Origin: Betaproteobacteria bacterium Ga0077526
GTDB lineage: Bacteria; Pseudomonadota; Gammaproteobacteria; Burkholderiales; Ga0077523
Direction: 5' to 3'
DNA length: 64,000 nt
NCBI GenBank assembly: GCA_001464765.1
Contig: LNDV01000035.1
Location: forward strand, 310,001-374,000
Position 1 is the stretch's first letter. Every line of letters starts with the position of its first letter. The position numbers and the translations under genes were made by a program. The notes below the pieces were generated by a model. The model searched no databases. It worked only from the letters and a program-made list of their open reading frames with translations, and had not been told where the DNA came from. This document shows positions 7,702 to 16,777 of the stretch, one piece after another.

Positions 7702-8489
7702 CGCTTGATCCCCGGGCCCTGCATCACGCCACCCCGCGCCTGATGCTGCAGGTACACCTGCAGCGCGATGATGGCGTCGGAGCCCAGTTCCGGCTCCGGA
7801 TACCGCATCTGGCGAATGCAGTCGATCAGCCGGCGTTCCATCGTCCATACCGCGCTCTGCGACACGCGATAGGCGGGCCACACGGTCATGGACGTGCGCG
7901 CGGAGGCCGGGTTCTCGAAGTTGGGCAGTTCCTGCAGGCGGATGCGCCGGTCATCCTGCGAATGGCAGGTGGCGCAGGCGAAATCGAGCGGGCCGGAGCG
8001 CCGGTAGAAGAAATCGGCGCCGACTGCCAGCGCTTCGACTTCCTTCGCGTGCTTCACGGGCGTATCGATGGGCTGGCCCTTCGAGCGCGTGGCGATGAAC
8101 GTGACGAGCGCTTCAAGGTCGGAGCCGGCCTTGTACCAGGCACGCGTGGCGTCCTCGTAGGCGAAGCCCTGCAGCGTGGTCATGCAGGTGAGCAGGCGGG
8201 ACTCGACATCCTGCACGCGATCGGTATCGGCGAAGTAACGCGGCAGGCGCGCATAGGCGCCTTCCACCACGCCCGGGCCCAGGCCGAGGTCGCACTGTTC
8301 GAGCGTGACATTGCGCGGCCCGCGCGGGGTGGTCCACAGCTCCTCCCCGCGCAGTTCCATCAGTTCCGCCGGGTTGCCGTCTTCCAGCATCTGCCGATAC
8401 TGGGCGATGGCCTCCGAGGCACTCTGGTCGCCGCCCAGCGCCCCGCAGGCGACACCGAGCCCGAGGGCGGCGGCCACGATCCGCCTCAT
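7698..8489 (-). CDS. soxA: SoxA, monoheme type
   Basis: 263 residues including a short signal peptide. It carries one heme motif, CATCH (Cys172-Cys175-His176), and the persulfide-bearing axial Cys in 'RLIDCIRQMRYPEPELGS' (about Cys224). The N-terminal half lacks the second CxxCH of diheme SoxA and has paired Cys66 and Cys102 instead, as in monoheme SoxA. It forms the SoxAX heterodimer that loads thiosulfate onto SoxYZ. The start at 8489 overlaps the soxZ stop by 4 bp (ATGA). Confidence 0.94.
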   Translation of the reverse strand: MRRIVAAALGLGVACGALGGDQSASEAIAQYRQMLEDGNPAELMELRGEELWTTPRGPRNVTLEQCDLGLGPGVVEGAYARLPRYFADTDRVQDVESRLLTCMTTLQGFAYEDATRAWYKAGSDLEALVTFIATRSKGQPIDTPVKHAKEVEALAVGADFFYRRSGPLDFACATCHSQDDRRIRLQELPNFENPASARTSMTVWPAYRVSQSAVWTMERRLIDCIRQMRYPEPELGSDAIIALQVYLQHQARGGVMQGPGIKR

Positions 8490-8797
8490 GCGATCAGCGC
8501 CTCGTCCGTCCGACTGTCGCCCTTGTTGTCCACCCAGGTGACCTTGACCGTCTCGCCCTTGGCACCGCCTCGGAACTTGAACGACAGGAAGGGATTGGCG
8601 GAGATTGCCGGCCCCCACTGCGCCGACAGCACCACCTTGCCCTGGTGCTGCACGCTCACCTGCTGGATGAACAACGCGGGGATGAGATCGCCCTTCTCGT
8701 TCTTGCGCCGCCCGGTTTCCATCGGGTGGCTCATGAGGATCTTCACTTCTGTGGTGCCGCCGTCGTTGCGGGCGCGCACTTTCATCGGACTGCCCAT
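8486..8797 (-). CDS. soxZ: SoxZ, sulfur carrier partner
   Basis: 103 residues, a small immunoglobulin-like beta sandwich. 'TTEVKILMSHPMETGRRKNEKG' and 'NPFLSFKFRGGAKGETVKVTWVDNKGDS' are SoxZ hallmarks. It has no signal peptide and is presumably co-exported with SoxY. It starts 18 bp after soxY and is coupled to soxA. SoxYZ carries the pathway intermediates on the SoxY cysteine. Confidence 0.95.
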   Translation of the reverse strand: MGSPMKVRARNDGGTTEVKILMSHPMETGRRKNEKGDLIPALFIQQVSVQHQGKVVLSAQWGPAISANPFLSFKFRGGAKGETVKVTWVDNKGDSRTDEALIA

Positions 8798-8815
8798 GCT
8801 TCGCTCCCGTGACCG

Positions 8816-9271
8816 TCAGCCGCCGCAGCCGCCGAGCGTGACCTTGATTTCCTTCGTGGCGAAGGCGAACTTGCCGCCCGCCCGCACCAGCACGTGGACG
8901 TTGGAGGTCTCCGCCAGTTTCACCCGCGTATGCACTTCCGGGAGGGTCCCCACCGGAAAGGTGAAGACGCCGGAAAGTGCGCTGGGGTTCTTGTCGGCCA
9001 GCAGCGCAATGGACTCCGTACCGGCGATGCGCGAGGCCACGGTGATCGGCACGACCGCACCGTTCTCGGCGATCTCCGGCGCCGTGATCACGATATCCGC
9101 GCCGGCCGAGGCGTCCTTGGCCCCGAGGGCCTCGAGCGCTTCCTTGATGGACTTGGCCTCGAACGCCGCCCGGTTCCACTCCTGCGCCGCGGCTTCGGGC
9201 GACAGCCAGCCGGCTGCCACGAGCGCGGCGAGCAGTCCGCTTCCCCGCAGCAGGAACTCCCTTCGAACCAT
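8816..9271 (-). CDS. soxY: SoxY, sulfur-carrier protein
   Basis: 151 residues. The twin-arginine signal 'VRREFLLRGSGLLAALVAAG' is followed by the SoxY beta-sandwich. The protein ends in GGCGG, the swinging arm whose Cys carries thiosulfate-derived sulfur. Start ATG 9271 has AAGGA upstream. It is the first gene of the soxYZAXB operon. There is no soxCD, soxVW or regulator next to it, which points to the branched Sox pathway in which sulfane sulfur is handled by other enzymes. Confidence 0.95.
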   Translation of the reverse strand: MVRREFLLRGSGLLAALVAAGWLSPEAAAQEWNRAAFEAKSIKEALEALGAKDASAGADIVITAPEIAENGAVVPITVASRIAGTESIALLADKNPSALSGVFTFPVGTLPEVHTRVKLAETSNVHVLVRAGGKFAFATKEIKVTLGGCGG

Positions 9272-9449
9272 GGCGTGCGTCCTTCCGTGTGAACTGAGGA
9301 AGCCAGGATGATATACCCGCCGTGCCGACCATCCCCCGTCGGCAACGGCGGGCCTGTGGCCCCGGCTGACATCGTCTTGCATTCGCGCCCCGGCCCGCCT
9401 AACCTCGGCGCCGGGCGCGGGGACCCGCGTGCGAACAGGCAGGCAGACG

Positions 9450-10745
9450 ATGGACATCCAGGCACTGGTGGAACCCGACCGGGTGCACCGAACGGTCTAC
9501 ACCGACTCGGAGATCTTCGAGCGGGAGATGACCCACATCTTCGAACGCATCTGGGTCTACTGCGGACACGAGACGCAGGTGCCCAACCCCGGGGACTACC
9601 ACACGGTCCGCATCGGCCGCCAGCCCATGATCATGGTGCGGGACCGCAGCGGGGAGATCCACGTGCTGCACAACCGCTGCCCGCACCGTGGCGTGCAGCT
9701 CTGCGGCAACACGCACGGCAATACCGGCCGGTCCTTCGTGTGCTCCTACCACGCGTGGAGCTTCCACCTGGACGGCAGCCTCAAGACCATCCCCCTGGGC
9801 GAGGAAGCCTACCGCGGCACGCGCATGAACAAGTCGAACCCCGACTGCCGCATGAAGGCCGCGGCGCGCGTGGCGAACTACCGGGGCTTCATCTTCGCCA
9901 GCCTCGCAGCCGACGGCCCGTCGCTGGAGGAGTTCCTCGGCGAGGCCAGGGTGGCGTTCGACGACATGTGCGACCGCTCGCCGGAGGGCAAGGTCACCGT
10001 GGTGCCGGTGTGCCACCGGGTGATCCAGCATTCGAACTGGAAGTTCTTCATGGAGAACCAGCTCGACGCGCTGCACCCCTCCGTCACCCACCAGTCGACC
10101 GGGGTGGCAGCCACCCGCGTCGAGAAAGCGATCGCCGAAAAGGAAGGCAGCGCTCCCCTCCACTACCACATGCTCTCGACGTTCGCGTCGTCCTTCGAGA
10201 TGTGGGACAAGGTGCAGACGCTCAACTTCCCGCACGGGCACGGCATCCTGAAGGCCTACATGGGTCTGCGCCCGCAGGACCCGGACACCCGCGCCTACGA
10301 GGCGCTGCTCGCCAAGGCATACGGACGCAAGCGCATGGAGGAGTATCTGTCGCGCAGCATCCATCACGTGCTGGTGTACCCCTACCTGTCGGTGCAGTCG
10401 CCGCTGCAGCAGCTGCGCTGCCTGCGGCCGCTGGGCCCGGACAAGACGCTCTCCGAGATCTGGCACTTCCGCCTCGACGGCGCGCCCGAGGCGATCTACC
10501 GCCGGTCCCTCTGGTACTACAACCTGGTCAATTCGCCCGCGACCATGATCAACGCCGACGACCTCGAGAACTGGACCAAGGGTCAGTGGGGGCTGGAGTC
10601 GGAAGGCGGCGACTGGGTGAGCTTCCATCGTCACTTCGGCACGGACACGCGCGAGGGCGACGTCACCCTCTCCACCCACGGCACCTCGGAGGTGGTCATG
10701 CGCAACCAGTTCGATGCCTGGGTGCGCTACATGACCCAGGACTGA
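9450..10745 (+). CDS. Rieske non-heme iron oxygenase, alpha subunit
   Basis: 431 residues, the catalytic subunit of an aromatic-ring hydroxylating dioxygenase. The Rieske [2Fe-2S] ligands are CPHR and CSYH (about residues 80-105). The mononuclear iron site is in 'NWKFFMENQLDALHPSVTH' (D-x2-H-x4-H). The C-terminal catalytic domain is full length. The ring substrate cannot be assigned. The ATG at 9450 (MDIQALVEPDRVH) is preferred over GTG 9429 by comparison with other Rieske N-termini. The beta-subunit gene follows after 11 bp. No ferredoxin or reductase gene is adjacent, so electrons must come from elsewhere. Confidence 0.92.
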   Translation: MDIQALVEPDRVHRTVYTDSEIFEREMTHIFERIWVYCGHETQVPNPGDYHTVRIGRQPMIMVRDRSGEIHVLHNRCPHRGVQLCGNTHGNTGRSFVCSYHAWSFHLDGSLKTIPLGEEAYRGTRMNKSNPDCRMKAAARVANYRGFIFASLAADGPSLEEFLGEARVAFDDMCDRSPEGKVTVVPVCHRVIQHSNWKFFMENQLDALHPSVTHQSTGVAATRVEKAIAEKEGSAPLHYHMLSTFASSFEMWDKVQTLNFPHGHGILKAYMGLRPQDPDTRAYEALLAKAYGRKRMEEYLSRSIHHVLVYPYLSVQSPLQQLRCLRPLGPDKTLSEIWHFRLDGAPEAIYRRSLWYYNLVNSPATMINADDLENWTKGQWGLESEGGDWVSFHRHFGTDTREGDVTLSTHGTSEVVMRNQFDAWVRYMTQD

Positions 10746-10756
10746 GGCCAGCCACC

Positions 10757-11446
10757 ATGACCACTTCCCGCAAGACTGCAGCGGCCGCCCCCCGGTCTTC
10801 TCGCACCGGCAAGTCCGCCCGCGGCGTGTCGGCCCATCTGGAAGCCGACGTCGTCATCGCCGGCGCTGTCGGCCGACGCAAGACGGGCGCCCAGGCCATC
10901 GCCCCCGACCACTCCCCGCGCGCACCGGTCTCGTCCAAGGCGCCGCCTCTGCCGGTGGCCGTGGCGGCCCCCGGAGACACGCATCGCGAGGTCGAACAGT
11001 TCCTGTATCGCCAGGCCGAACTGCTGGACGGGAAACACTGGCAGGCGTGGATCGACCTGTTCGCGGACGACGGGATGTACTGGATGCCGGTCTCGGCGGA
11101 CCAGACCGACTGGCTCAGCTGGCCCTCGATCTTCATCGAGGACAAGTCGCTGATGGCCGTCCGCATGGGCCGGGTGACGCACCCGAACGCGTGGTCCCAG
11201 GCCCCCCTGTGGGCCACCAATCACCTGGTCAGTCACGTGACGGTGGAGTCTGCCGACACGGACGAGCTGGTGGTCCGGTCCCGGTTTCACATGATGGAAC
11301 TTCGGCGCGACAGCATCCGGCATTTCGGCGGCAGCTATCGCCACCATCTGGCGCGGACCGCCGCGGGGCTGAAGATCCGCCAGCAGCGGGTGGACCTCTT
11401 CAATGCCCAGGCACCGTTCGACTACGTGCTGCAGGTATGGGTCTAA
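10757..11446 (+). CDS. Ring-hydroxylating dioxygenase beta subunit with N-terminal extension
   Basis: 229 residues. The region from about residue 70 is the SnoaL-like cone of dioxygenase small subunits ('EVEQFLYRQAELLDGKHWQAWIDLFADDGMYWMPV'), ending 'LFNAQAPFDYVLQVWV'. Beta subunits stabilise the alpha3beta3 hexamer and are not usually catalytic. The first roughly 70 residues are unusual: Ala, Ser, Arg and Lys-rich and apparently unstructured. No in-frame ATG lies closer to the domain, so the extension is probably translated unless a non-ATG start is used. Confidence 0.85.
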   Translation: MTTSRKTAAAAPRSSRTGKSARGVSAHLEADVVIAGAVGRRKTGAQAIAPDHSPRAPVSSKAPPLPVAVAAPGDTHREVEQFLYRQAELLDGKHWQAWIDLFADDGMYWMPVSADQTDWLSWPSIFIEDKSLMAVRMGRVTHPNAWSQAPLWATNHLVSHVTVESADTDELVVRSRFHMMELRRDSIRHFGGSYRHHLARTAAGLKIRQQRVDLFNAQAPFDYVLQVWV

Positions 11447-11663
11447 GGAAGGTCGTGAGTCGGCAACTTTCCTGCCCCGAACCAGTCGGAGTCGATGTAA
11501 GCTTCACCGATCCTGTCCGGAGGACGTTCTTGGATTCGCTGATGACCCGGTGTCGACGACGGTTGCCGAACGGCCTCGATGGGCCGCTGAGCCACTCGTT
11601 CGATTGCGAACCGATGAGTCTGCATCTCCTGATTGCCCCGCCCGGACTAACACGTACCGCCCC

Positions 11664-12413
11664 ATGAATGCCATTTCCCGACGGCTCGCTGTCGTTCTCA
11701 TGCTTCTGCTGCCTCTGTCCGCCTGCGTTTCCGTGCGGCAGTCGTATCTGCTCTCCGACGTCGTCACGCGCAGTCAGCGCAGTGATTCGCCTGGGACCAT
11801 CGTGTCCGCGCTGCGAACGTCCAAGACCAGCTATGCGCTCAAGGGCTCGGACTTCGCCGAACTGCGGACGGCTGGCGTGCAAGACGAGGTACTGGATTTC
11901 ATCCAGCAGTCGTTCACCAACGATGTCGACCTGCTTGTCCGCTACTGGATGGGCAATGAATCCATGGGCCGCTGCGGTTCGTGCTATCCGCAGGAGGTGG
12001 ACCTCTCCACCCTTCGCTCGAATGGCTCCGTGCGTCAGACCCCGCCACCCCTGCAGTCCAACCCCGGTCGGGCGCTAGGGCTGCCCAGCTGGTATCGGAC
12101 GACCTGGGGCTATGCCCGCAGCGGCGGCCTCACGGTCGATGAGCTCCGGGACCTTGCCCGCAGCGGCATGTCGGAAGACCAGCTCCTCCACGAATTGCGG
12201 ACCCGCCCGGTCGTGGACGTGATCGGCGTGGGCGGTCGTACCAGCTTCGGATCCCGCCTGGCGGCCGGCATCACCGGTTCCACCTTCGCGGACCTCGCCG
12301 ACGAAGGGATGCCGCCGTCCGTGCTGAACGAACTGCAAGCCAACTATCTTGCAGTTCTGGTCGAGCACCTCCGCCTCAAGTACATGCAATTGGGTCGCGG
12401 CGCCAAGCCCTGA
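11664..12413 (+). CDS. Lipoprotein of unknown function
   Basis: 249 residues. A signal peptide with lipobox LSAC (Cys at about residue 21) indicates a lipid-anchored envelope protein. Two internal stretches look like short helical pairs: 'GTIVSALRTSKTSYALKGSDFAELRTAGVQDEVL' and 'LTVDELRDLARSGMSEDQLLHELRTRPVV'. They resemble the 'I..L...G.s...I...' repeats seen in many Gram-negative lipoproteins. The second cysteine pair 'RCGSC' may form a disulfide. Not recognised further. It converges on the beta-barrel gene. Confidence 0.65.
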   Translation: MNAISRRLAVVLMLLLPLSACVSVRQSYLLSDVVTRSQRSDSPGTIVSALRTSKTSYALKGSDFAELRTAGVQDEVLDFIQQSFTNDVDLLVRYWMGNESMGRCGSCYPQEVDLSTLRSNGSVRQTPPPLQSNPGRALGLPSWYRTTWGYARSGGLTVDELRDLARSGMSEDQLLHELRTRPVVDVIGVGGRTSFGSRLAAGITGSTFADLADEGMPPSVLNELQANYLAVLVEHLRLKYMQLGRGAKP

Positions 12414-12438
12414 GTCGTACGACGGAAGTTCCGCTCAC

Positions 12439-13065
12439 TCAGAATCGATAGCCGAACTGCACGCCGACGCTGTTTGCCTTCGCGGTGTAACCGCCGCCCT
12501 TCAGGTCGTAGTCCAATCCGGTGAAGCGCACGCCCAGGTACGCACCCTTGCTTTCCTCCGCTCCGGAGAAGAGGAAGTCCGCCTGTACCACGTAGCCGAG
12601 CGCGGCATCGTAGCTCTGGTCGACCCCGGCCGCCGAACCGGAACTGGTGACCTTCGGGCTCAGATGGTAGGTGATCCCTCCGCCAACCCGCAGCTTCCAG
12701 AAGCGGTAGAACGCCAGCAGATCCACCGGGAAGCGCCGCCAGATCACCCTGCCGTTGGAGGCATTGATCAGGTCCGCTTTCGCGCCGACCGTCGCCTCCA
12801 TTTCGAAGTTCTTCGCCTCGTTCAGCAGCGACACGCCAACCCCGGCAAGCAGACCGGTGCCCGCCTTTACGCTCTGGGTGGACCCGTTCGTGAAAGTCGC
12901 AATGACCAGTTCGTCGCCCCCGGCCTCGTAGCCGATCTTGACCGTCGGACTGAGGTCCACGGCCTGGGCCGCGGCGGACGCCACGGTGAGGCCACCGGCC
13001 GCGATCAGGGACCGGAGGCGGAACGGGGAGCGGGATCGGATGGCGGCAGGGCACTCGAGTTGCAC
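12439..13065 (-). CDS. Outer-membrane beta-barrel protein (small)
   Basis: 208 residues starting at GTG 13065, chosen because GGAG lies 7 nt upstream. An ATG slightly upstream is out of frame. A signal peptide ends 'ASAAAQA'. The mature chain shows alternating hydrophobic and polar strands and terminates in Phe ('VGVQFGYRF'), the C-terminal signature recognised by the BAM complex. This suggests an 8-strand OmpW/YfaZ-like barrel. No ligand can be assigned. Confidence 0.7.
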   Translation of the reverse strand: MQLECPAAIRSRSPFRLRSLIAAGGLTVASAAAQAVDLSPTVKIGYEAGGDELVIATFTNGSTQSVKAGTGLLAGVGVSLLNEAKNFEMEATVGAKADLINASNGRVIWRRFPVDLLAFYRFWKLRVGGGITYHLSPKVTSSGSAAGVDQSYDAALGYVVQADFLFSGAEESKGAYLGVRFTGLDYDLKGGGYTAKANSVGVQFGYRF

Positions 13066-13240
13066 GCGTAATCTCCATGCGTGATGCGAGGCGCGGCAAG
13101 CCCGGCGCCCGGGCAAATCCCGCCATCGCGTGTTGGGATGGCGGGAAGGTATCAGTCCGGCGCGGCCAGGGGAACACCACGAAAGTGGAGTGACCCGGAA
13201 AGCGCCCGCATTCCCGCGTCACCCCCCTCTTCCCCGATTT

Positions 13241-14560
13241 TCAGCCGGGTGGCCGGCGTCCCTGGCGGCCGGAACGGATGAGCCACTGTGCCGCGAGAAT
13301 CAGCACGACCAGTGCGCCGAGCGCCGTGAACATCACGGCGTTGTCCGACTGCGCTGCGAGATCCACGAGCCACGGCATGCGTCCGGGCAAGTCCGCGTCC
13401 GCGCCCAGCCGGGTGATCCAGTCGATGCGCGGTGCAGCGGGCGTAATGACCGGGCCGGTCTGCGGCCGGCCAGCCATGTCCCATACGCGGGCGTCCGTCC
13501 GGTCGAGCGCCACCGTCAGCAGCTTCGTCGGCGAACACGCGAGCAGATCGATCCGGGTGGTGCCCGCCCGAAAGCGGCGGATCTGCGAGCCGTCAGCGGC
13601 GTTCCAGAGAGTCACATGGCCGTCGTCTGTGCCCGTAACAACGGTATCGCCCGTGGCACAGGCCGCACTCGCTTCCGACTCGTGAACCAGCTCCAGCTTG
13701 TTCCCCGTCGTGGTCGACCAGACCTCCACGGCTTTCTGAGCGAGGACGAGCAACCGCTTCGCATCGTCCGAGAACGCCAGCGGGTTGTAGGCGGCTTCGA
13801 TCGTCACGGCCTCCGCAGGCTCTTTTCCACGCCACCACTGGATCGTCTTGAGCGACGCTGTCACGACCCGGTCGTCCGGCGCAAAGGCAATGGCCGTGAC
13901 GTCGGGGTGCGGCAGCTTGACGGTCTCGCCGGTCGAGAGATCGATCACATTGCCGTACTGGAACGATCGCAGGAAAGCCGCCCGATTGCCGGACGCCGTG
14001 AGAGCGTTGAGCCCCATCGGCTCGAGCAGGCGCGGACCGGGTGCATCGGGGCCGAAGAGCCAGAGGGACGAAGGGCCGTCGGTCATGGCGGCCACACCCT
14101 TGCCGTTGCCGTACCACGCCACTTCCAGGAAGCCGAAGCCCCATTTGGCGGGGTCTTCCGCGTCACGACGCTTCGAGACGCCATGCACCTGCGCCCGCTG
14201 GCCGGTGGCGGCATCCCAGCGGATCGCTACGGTGGAACTGCCGGTGACGACCTGCCGGGCATCGGGACTCCAGACCGCCTTCACCGTGTCGGAACCGGTC
14301 AGATACTCCGGACCGTAGCGGGAACTCACGAGTCGCGAGATGTAGCCGATCGGCCGCTGCACCTTGTCGAGTTCCGCGAGTGCCAGCAGTTCGTAGCCGC
14401 TCCGGGGCCAGAGCGTCAGGAACTCGTAGGGGTCCTTGTGACGCCGCCAGTCGATCTCGACCTGCATCTCGGTGAGATAGCCGGGAAGAAACATCACGGT
14501 GAGGGTCGCCGGCAGACCGATCAGAAGCAGCAGGATTCCCAGCAAGGTTCGGCGGTTCAT
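13241..14560 (-). CDS. WD40-like beta-propeller membrane protein
   Basis: 439 residues. An N-terminal membrane segment (about 6-27), a large soluble part with repeated 'V.AVWSPDARQVVTGS', 'VTAIAFAPDDRVVTAS', 'HVTLWNAADGSQIRRF' and 'LDRTDARVWDMAGRP' blades, and a C-terminal membrane segment (about 410-430, 'AVMFTALGALVVLILAAQWLI'). This fits a periplasmic WD40-type propeller anchored at both ends, with both termini in the cytoplasm. Its partner is unknown. It is the third gene of an operon, 13 bp after the SDR gene. Confidence 0.7.
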   Translation of the reverse strand: MNRRTLLGILLLLIGLPATLTVMFLPGYLTEMQVEIDWRRHKDPYEFLTLWPRSGYELLALAELDKVQRPIGYISRLVSSRYGPEYLTGSDTVKAVWSPDARQVVTGSSTVAIRWDAATGQRAQVHGVSKRRDAEDPAKWGFGFLEVAWYGNGKGVAAMTDGPSSLWLFGPDAPGPRLLEPMGLNALTASGNRAAFLRSFQYGNVIDLSTGETVKLPHPDVTAIAFAPDDRVVTASLKTIQWWRGKEPAEAVTIEAAYNPLAFSDDAKRLLVLAQKAVEVWSTTTGNKLELVHESEASAACATGDTVVTGTDDGHVTLWNAADGSQIRRFRAGTTRIDLLACSPTKLLTVALDRTDARVWDMAGRPQTGPVITPAAPRIDWITRLGADADLPGRMPWLVDLAAQSDNAVMFTALGALVVLILAAQWLIRSGRQGRRPPG

Positions 14561-14573
14561 GGTGCGGCGCCGC

Positions 14574-15626
14574 TCAAGGGATGATCTTCGCTTCGCGGAA
14601 CGCCGCGAACTGCCGGAGCAGCATCTCCTCCGAATCGACCGCTTCGCCGAAACCGTAGCGGCGAGCCTTGCCGACATCGGAAATGATGTCCCACCGCGCG
14701 CTGAACACGAAGTCGCCGAAAGCGTAACCCGCCAGCTGATCGAGCCGATACGGCTGCAGGCCGTGCGCCTTCACGAGTTCGTCCCACCGGGAGGCCAAGG
14801 CGGGCAGGAACTCGGCAAGCTTGCGTGGCGAAGGCTTCGCCATCGGTACACCGAAGAAATCGGCCATGCGCGGCCACACGTTGCTCCATCGAAAGACATC
14901 GCCGTTGGTGACGTTGAAGGCCTGGTTCGCGCAGGCGTCGCGCGTGGCCATCCATTCGATGGCGCGTGCGAGCAGACCCGAGTCGGTGCACTGATACAGC
15001 GTCGTCCAGTTCTCCGGTGCGCCGGGGTGGCAGAAAGCTTCGCCCGTGGTCTTGCAGAGACTCCCGTACACCGCGAGCAGCAGGGCGAGATTCATCGGGC
15101 TGCCGAGGGACAGGCCGCAGATGGCGTGCGGGCGCACGGCGGTCCAGGTCCAGCCGCTCTTCCACTGCCGCGCCTCGAGCCAGTCCTGCTGATCGAAATA
15201 GAAGTTGTCGCCCGCGTGGCGGGGATGGTGCTCTTTCGCGGGCGTGGTGAACGGCCCCAGGTGGGAGCCGTACCACTTCGTCCCTTCGACGAGATGCACA
15301 TGCCGCAGCGCGGGGCTGGCGGCGTCCAGGGTCTCGACGAGGTTGACGAGCATCGCCGTGTTGCGCTGCCGGTGCCGTTCGGCATCGGCATCCTGCACGA
15401 AAGCGCAGTAGAACACGTGGGTGACATCGCGCAGATCCGCCAGCTTGGTGCGGCAGTCCTGCACATCCGAGAGGTCGACACTCACGTGCCGGAAGCTGCC
15501 CCCGATATCCGGGACCCGCCTCGACAGCGCGACCACATCCCAGGTCCCGGTCGACGCCAGATGGCCCGTGAGGTAGCGCCCCGTGACGCCCGTGGCGCCG
15601 GCGACGACCGCGACACTGCGGTTCAT
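14574..15626 (-). CDS. SDR oxidoreductase, PRISE-like (progesterone 5-beta-reductase/iridoid synthase family)
   Basis: A 350-residue extended short-chain dehydrogenase. The NADP-binding 'GATGVTGRYL' is near the N-terminus, then 'ALSRRVP'. 'VEGTKWYGSH' and 'NFYFDQQDWL' match the catalytic Lys and Tyr blocks of the PRISE family (plant progesterone 5-beta-reductase/iridoid synthase and bacterial relatives), which reduce enone C=C bonds. The assignment rests on these motifs; the physiological substrate is unknown. The start overlaps the upstream reductase stop by 4 bp. Confidence 0.8.
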   Translation of the reverse strand: MNRSVAVVAGATGVTGRYLTGHLASTGTWDVVALSRRVPDIGGSFRHVSVDLSDVQDCRTKLADLRDVTHVFYCAFVQDADAERHRQRNTAMLVNLVETLDAASPALRHVHLVEGTKWYGSHLGPFTTPAKEHHPRHAGDNFYFDQQDWLEARQWKSGWTWTAVRPHAICGLSLGSPMNLALLLAVYGSLCKTTGEAFCHPGAPENWTTLYQCTDSGLLARAIEWMATRDACANQAFNVTNGDVFRWSNVWPRMADFFGVPMAKPSPRKLAEFLPALASRWDELVKAHGLQPYRLDQLAGYAFGDFVFSARWDIISDVGKARRYGFGEAVDSEEMLLRQFAAFREAKIIP

Positions 15627-16627
15627 CGCGCGGGCTGACCGGCGGCGTCCTTCGCAGCTTCCGCTTCGGCTTCGGCCTCGCGCTTCGCGTAGTCGATCGG
15701 CGGCTCCGCGCGCAACTCGCTGGAGCGTTCGAGTCCCTTCACGACCGCGACAATGGCCTCGTTGTACGGCACGGCGACCCCGAGCGCGTGCGCCTCACGC
15801 ACGAGGGCGCCGTTGATGGCGTCGATCTCGGTGCGGCGCCCCTGCTCGATGTGCTGCATCATCGACGGCTTGTTGAAGCGGACGCGGCAGTGGGAGCGGA
15901 TCGTGTGTCTCGGATCGGCATCGGCGAGGCGGATGCCCTTCTTCGCGACCACGCCCAGGATCTCGTCGATGACTCTTTCCTGCAGGGCATTCATTTCCGG
16001 CACCCGGAACATGTCGCCGCTGCGCAGCTGCGTGACGGCTGTGAGGGCGTTGATCCCGCAGTTGAGCACGAACTTGCTCCAGATGTATGCGATGGGGTCG
16101 GCGACGATCTCGGTTTCGATCCCCGCGTCGTTCAGCATCCGATGCATGGCTCGAATGCGCGCGGTGTCCGCGCCGTCCAGTTCACCGATGGAGGTCATCC
16201 CGGCGTTGGTGTAGGCGGAGCGGCCCGGTGCCGGATTCGCCGCGCTGTTCATGCTCACGCCCGCCACGACGCGCGCGGCGCCGAGTTCGTCGACGAGCGC
16301 CTCCACATTGCCGATGCCGTTCTGCAGGGTCATGGCGAAGCCGTCGGGCTTCAGGATTGCGCGAGCGCTCTTTGCCGCGAGGCGCGATGCATTGGTGTCG
16401 GTGAACACGATCGCGACGTCCATCGGCGCGAGACCGTCTGTCGTGAGGAACGCCGGCACGCGAACCACGTGGTCGCCCCGGACGCCTTCGACCTTGAGGC
16501 CGTCGCGCCGGATCGCCGCAACGTGTTCCTCCCGGGTATCGATCAGCGTGACGTCGACTCCGTTTCGAAACAGCAGGCCGCCGTAGACTCCCCCCATCGC
16601 ACCGGCGCCGATCATGGCAATCCGCAT
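15623..16627 (-). CDS. 2-dehydropantoate 2-reductase family protein (PanE/ApbA-like)
   Basis: 334 residues. The N-terminal Rossmann domain has 'GAGAMGGVYGGLL' and the C-terminal ApbA domain includes 'SKFVLNCGINALTAVTQLRSG' and the conserved 'HCRVRFNKPSMMQHIEQGRRTEIDAINGALV'. PanE reduces ketopantoate, but catabolic clusters often carry PanE-like 2-oxoacid reductases of other specificity. Coupling to a PRISE-like reductase argues against a simple pantothenate role. The C-terminus is a short charged Glu/Ala tail. Confidence 0.85.
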   Translation of the reverse strand: MRIAMIGAGAMGGVYGGLLFRNGVDVTLIDTREEHVAAIRRDGLKVEGVRGDHVVRVPAFLTTDGLAPMDVAIVFTDTNASRLAAKSARAILKPDGFAMTLQNGIGNVEALVDELGAARVVAGVSMNSAANPAPGRSAYTNAGMTSIGELDGADTARIRAMHRMLNDAGIETEIVADPIAYIWSKFVLNCGINALTAVTQLRSGDMFRVPEMNALQERVIDEILGVVAKKGIRLADADPRHTIRSHCRVRFNKPSMMQHIEQGRRTEIDAINGALVREAHALGVAVPYNEAIVAVVKGLERSSELRAEPPIDYAKREAEAEAEAAKDAAGQPAR

Positions 16628-16777
16628 CGCACTTCCTCCGCTGTTCTGTCGAGCGCGCATTGAAGCATACTTGCACCGGACGCCCGTCGGTTGGCATGAA
16701 CTTCCGGATAGGCAGATACTCCATCGTGCATCTTCCTCAACGCTTTCCGGCATCCGGTTCCGGAACAGGAGACTGCC

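Noticed and set aside
13066..13116. Longer N-terminus for the beta-barrel protein
   Set aside because: It would place 17 basic residues before the signal peptide; GTG 13065 has a ribosome site and gives a normal signal.
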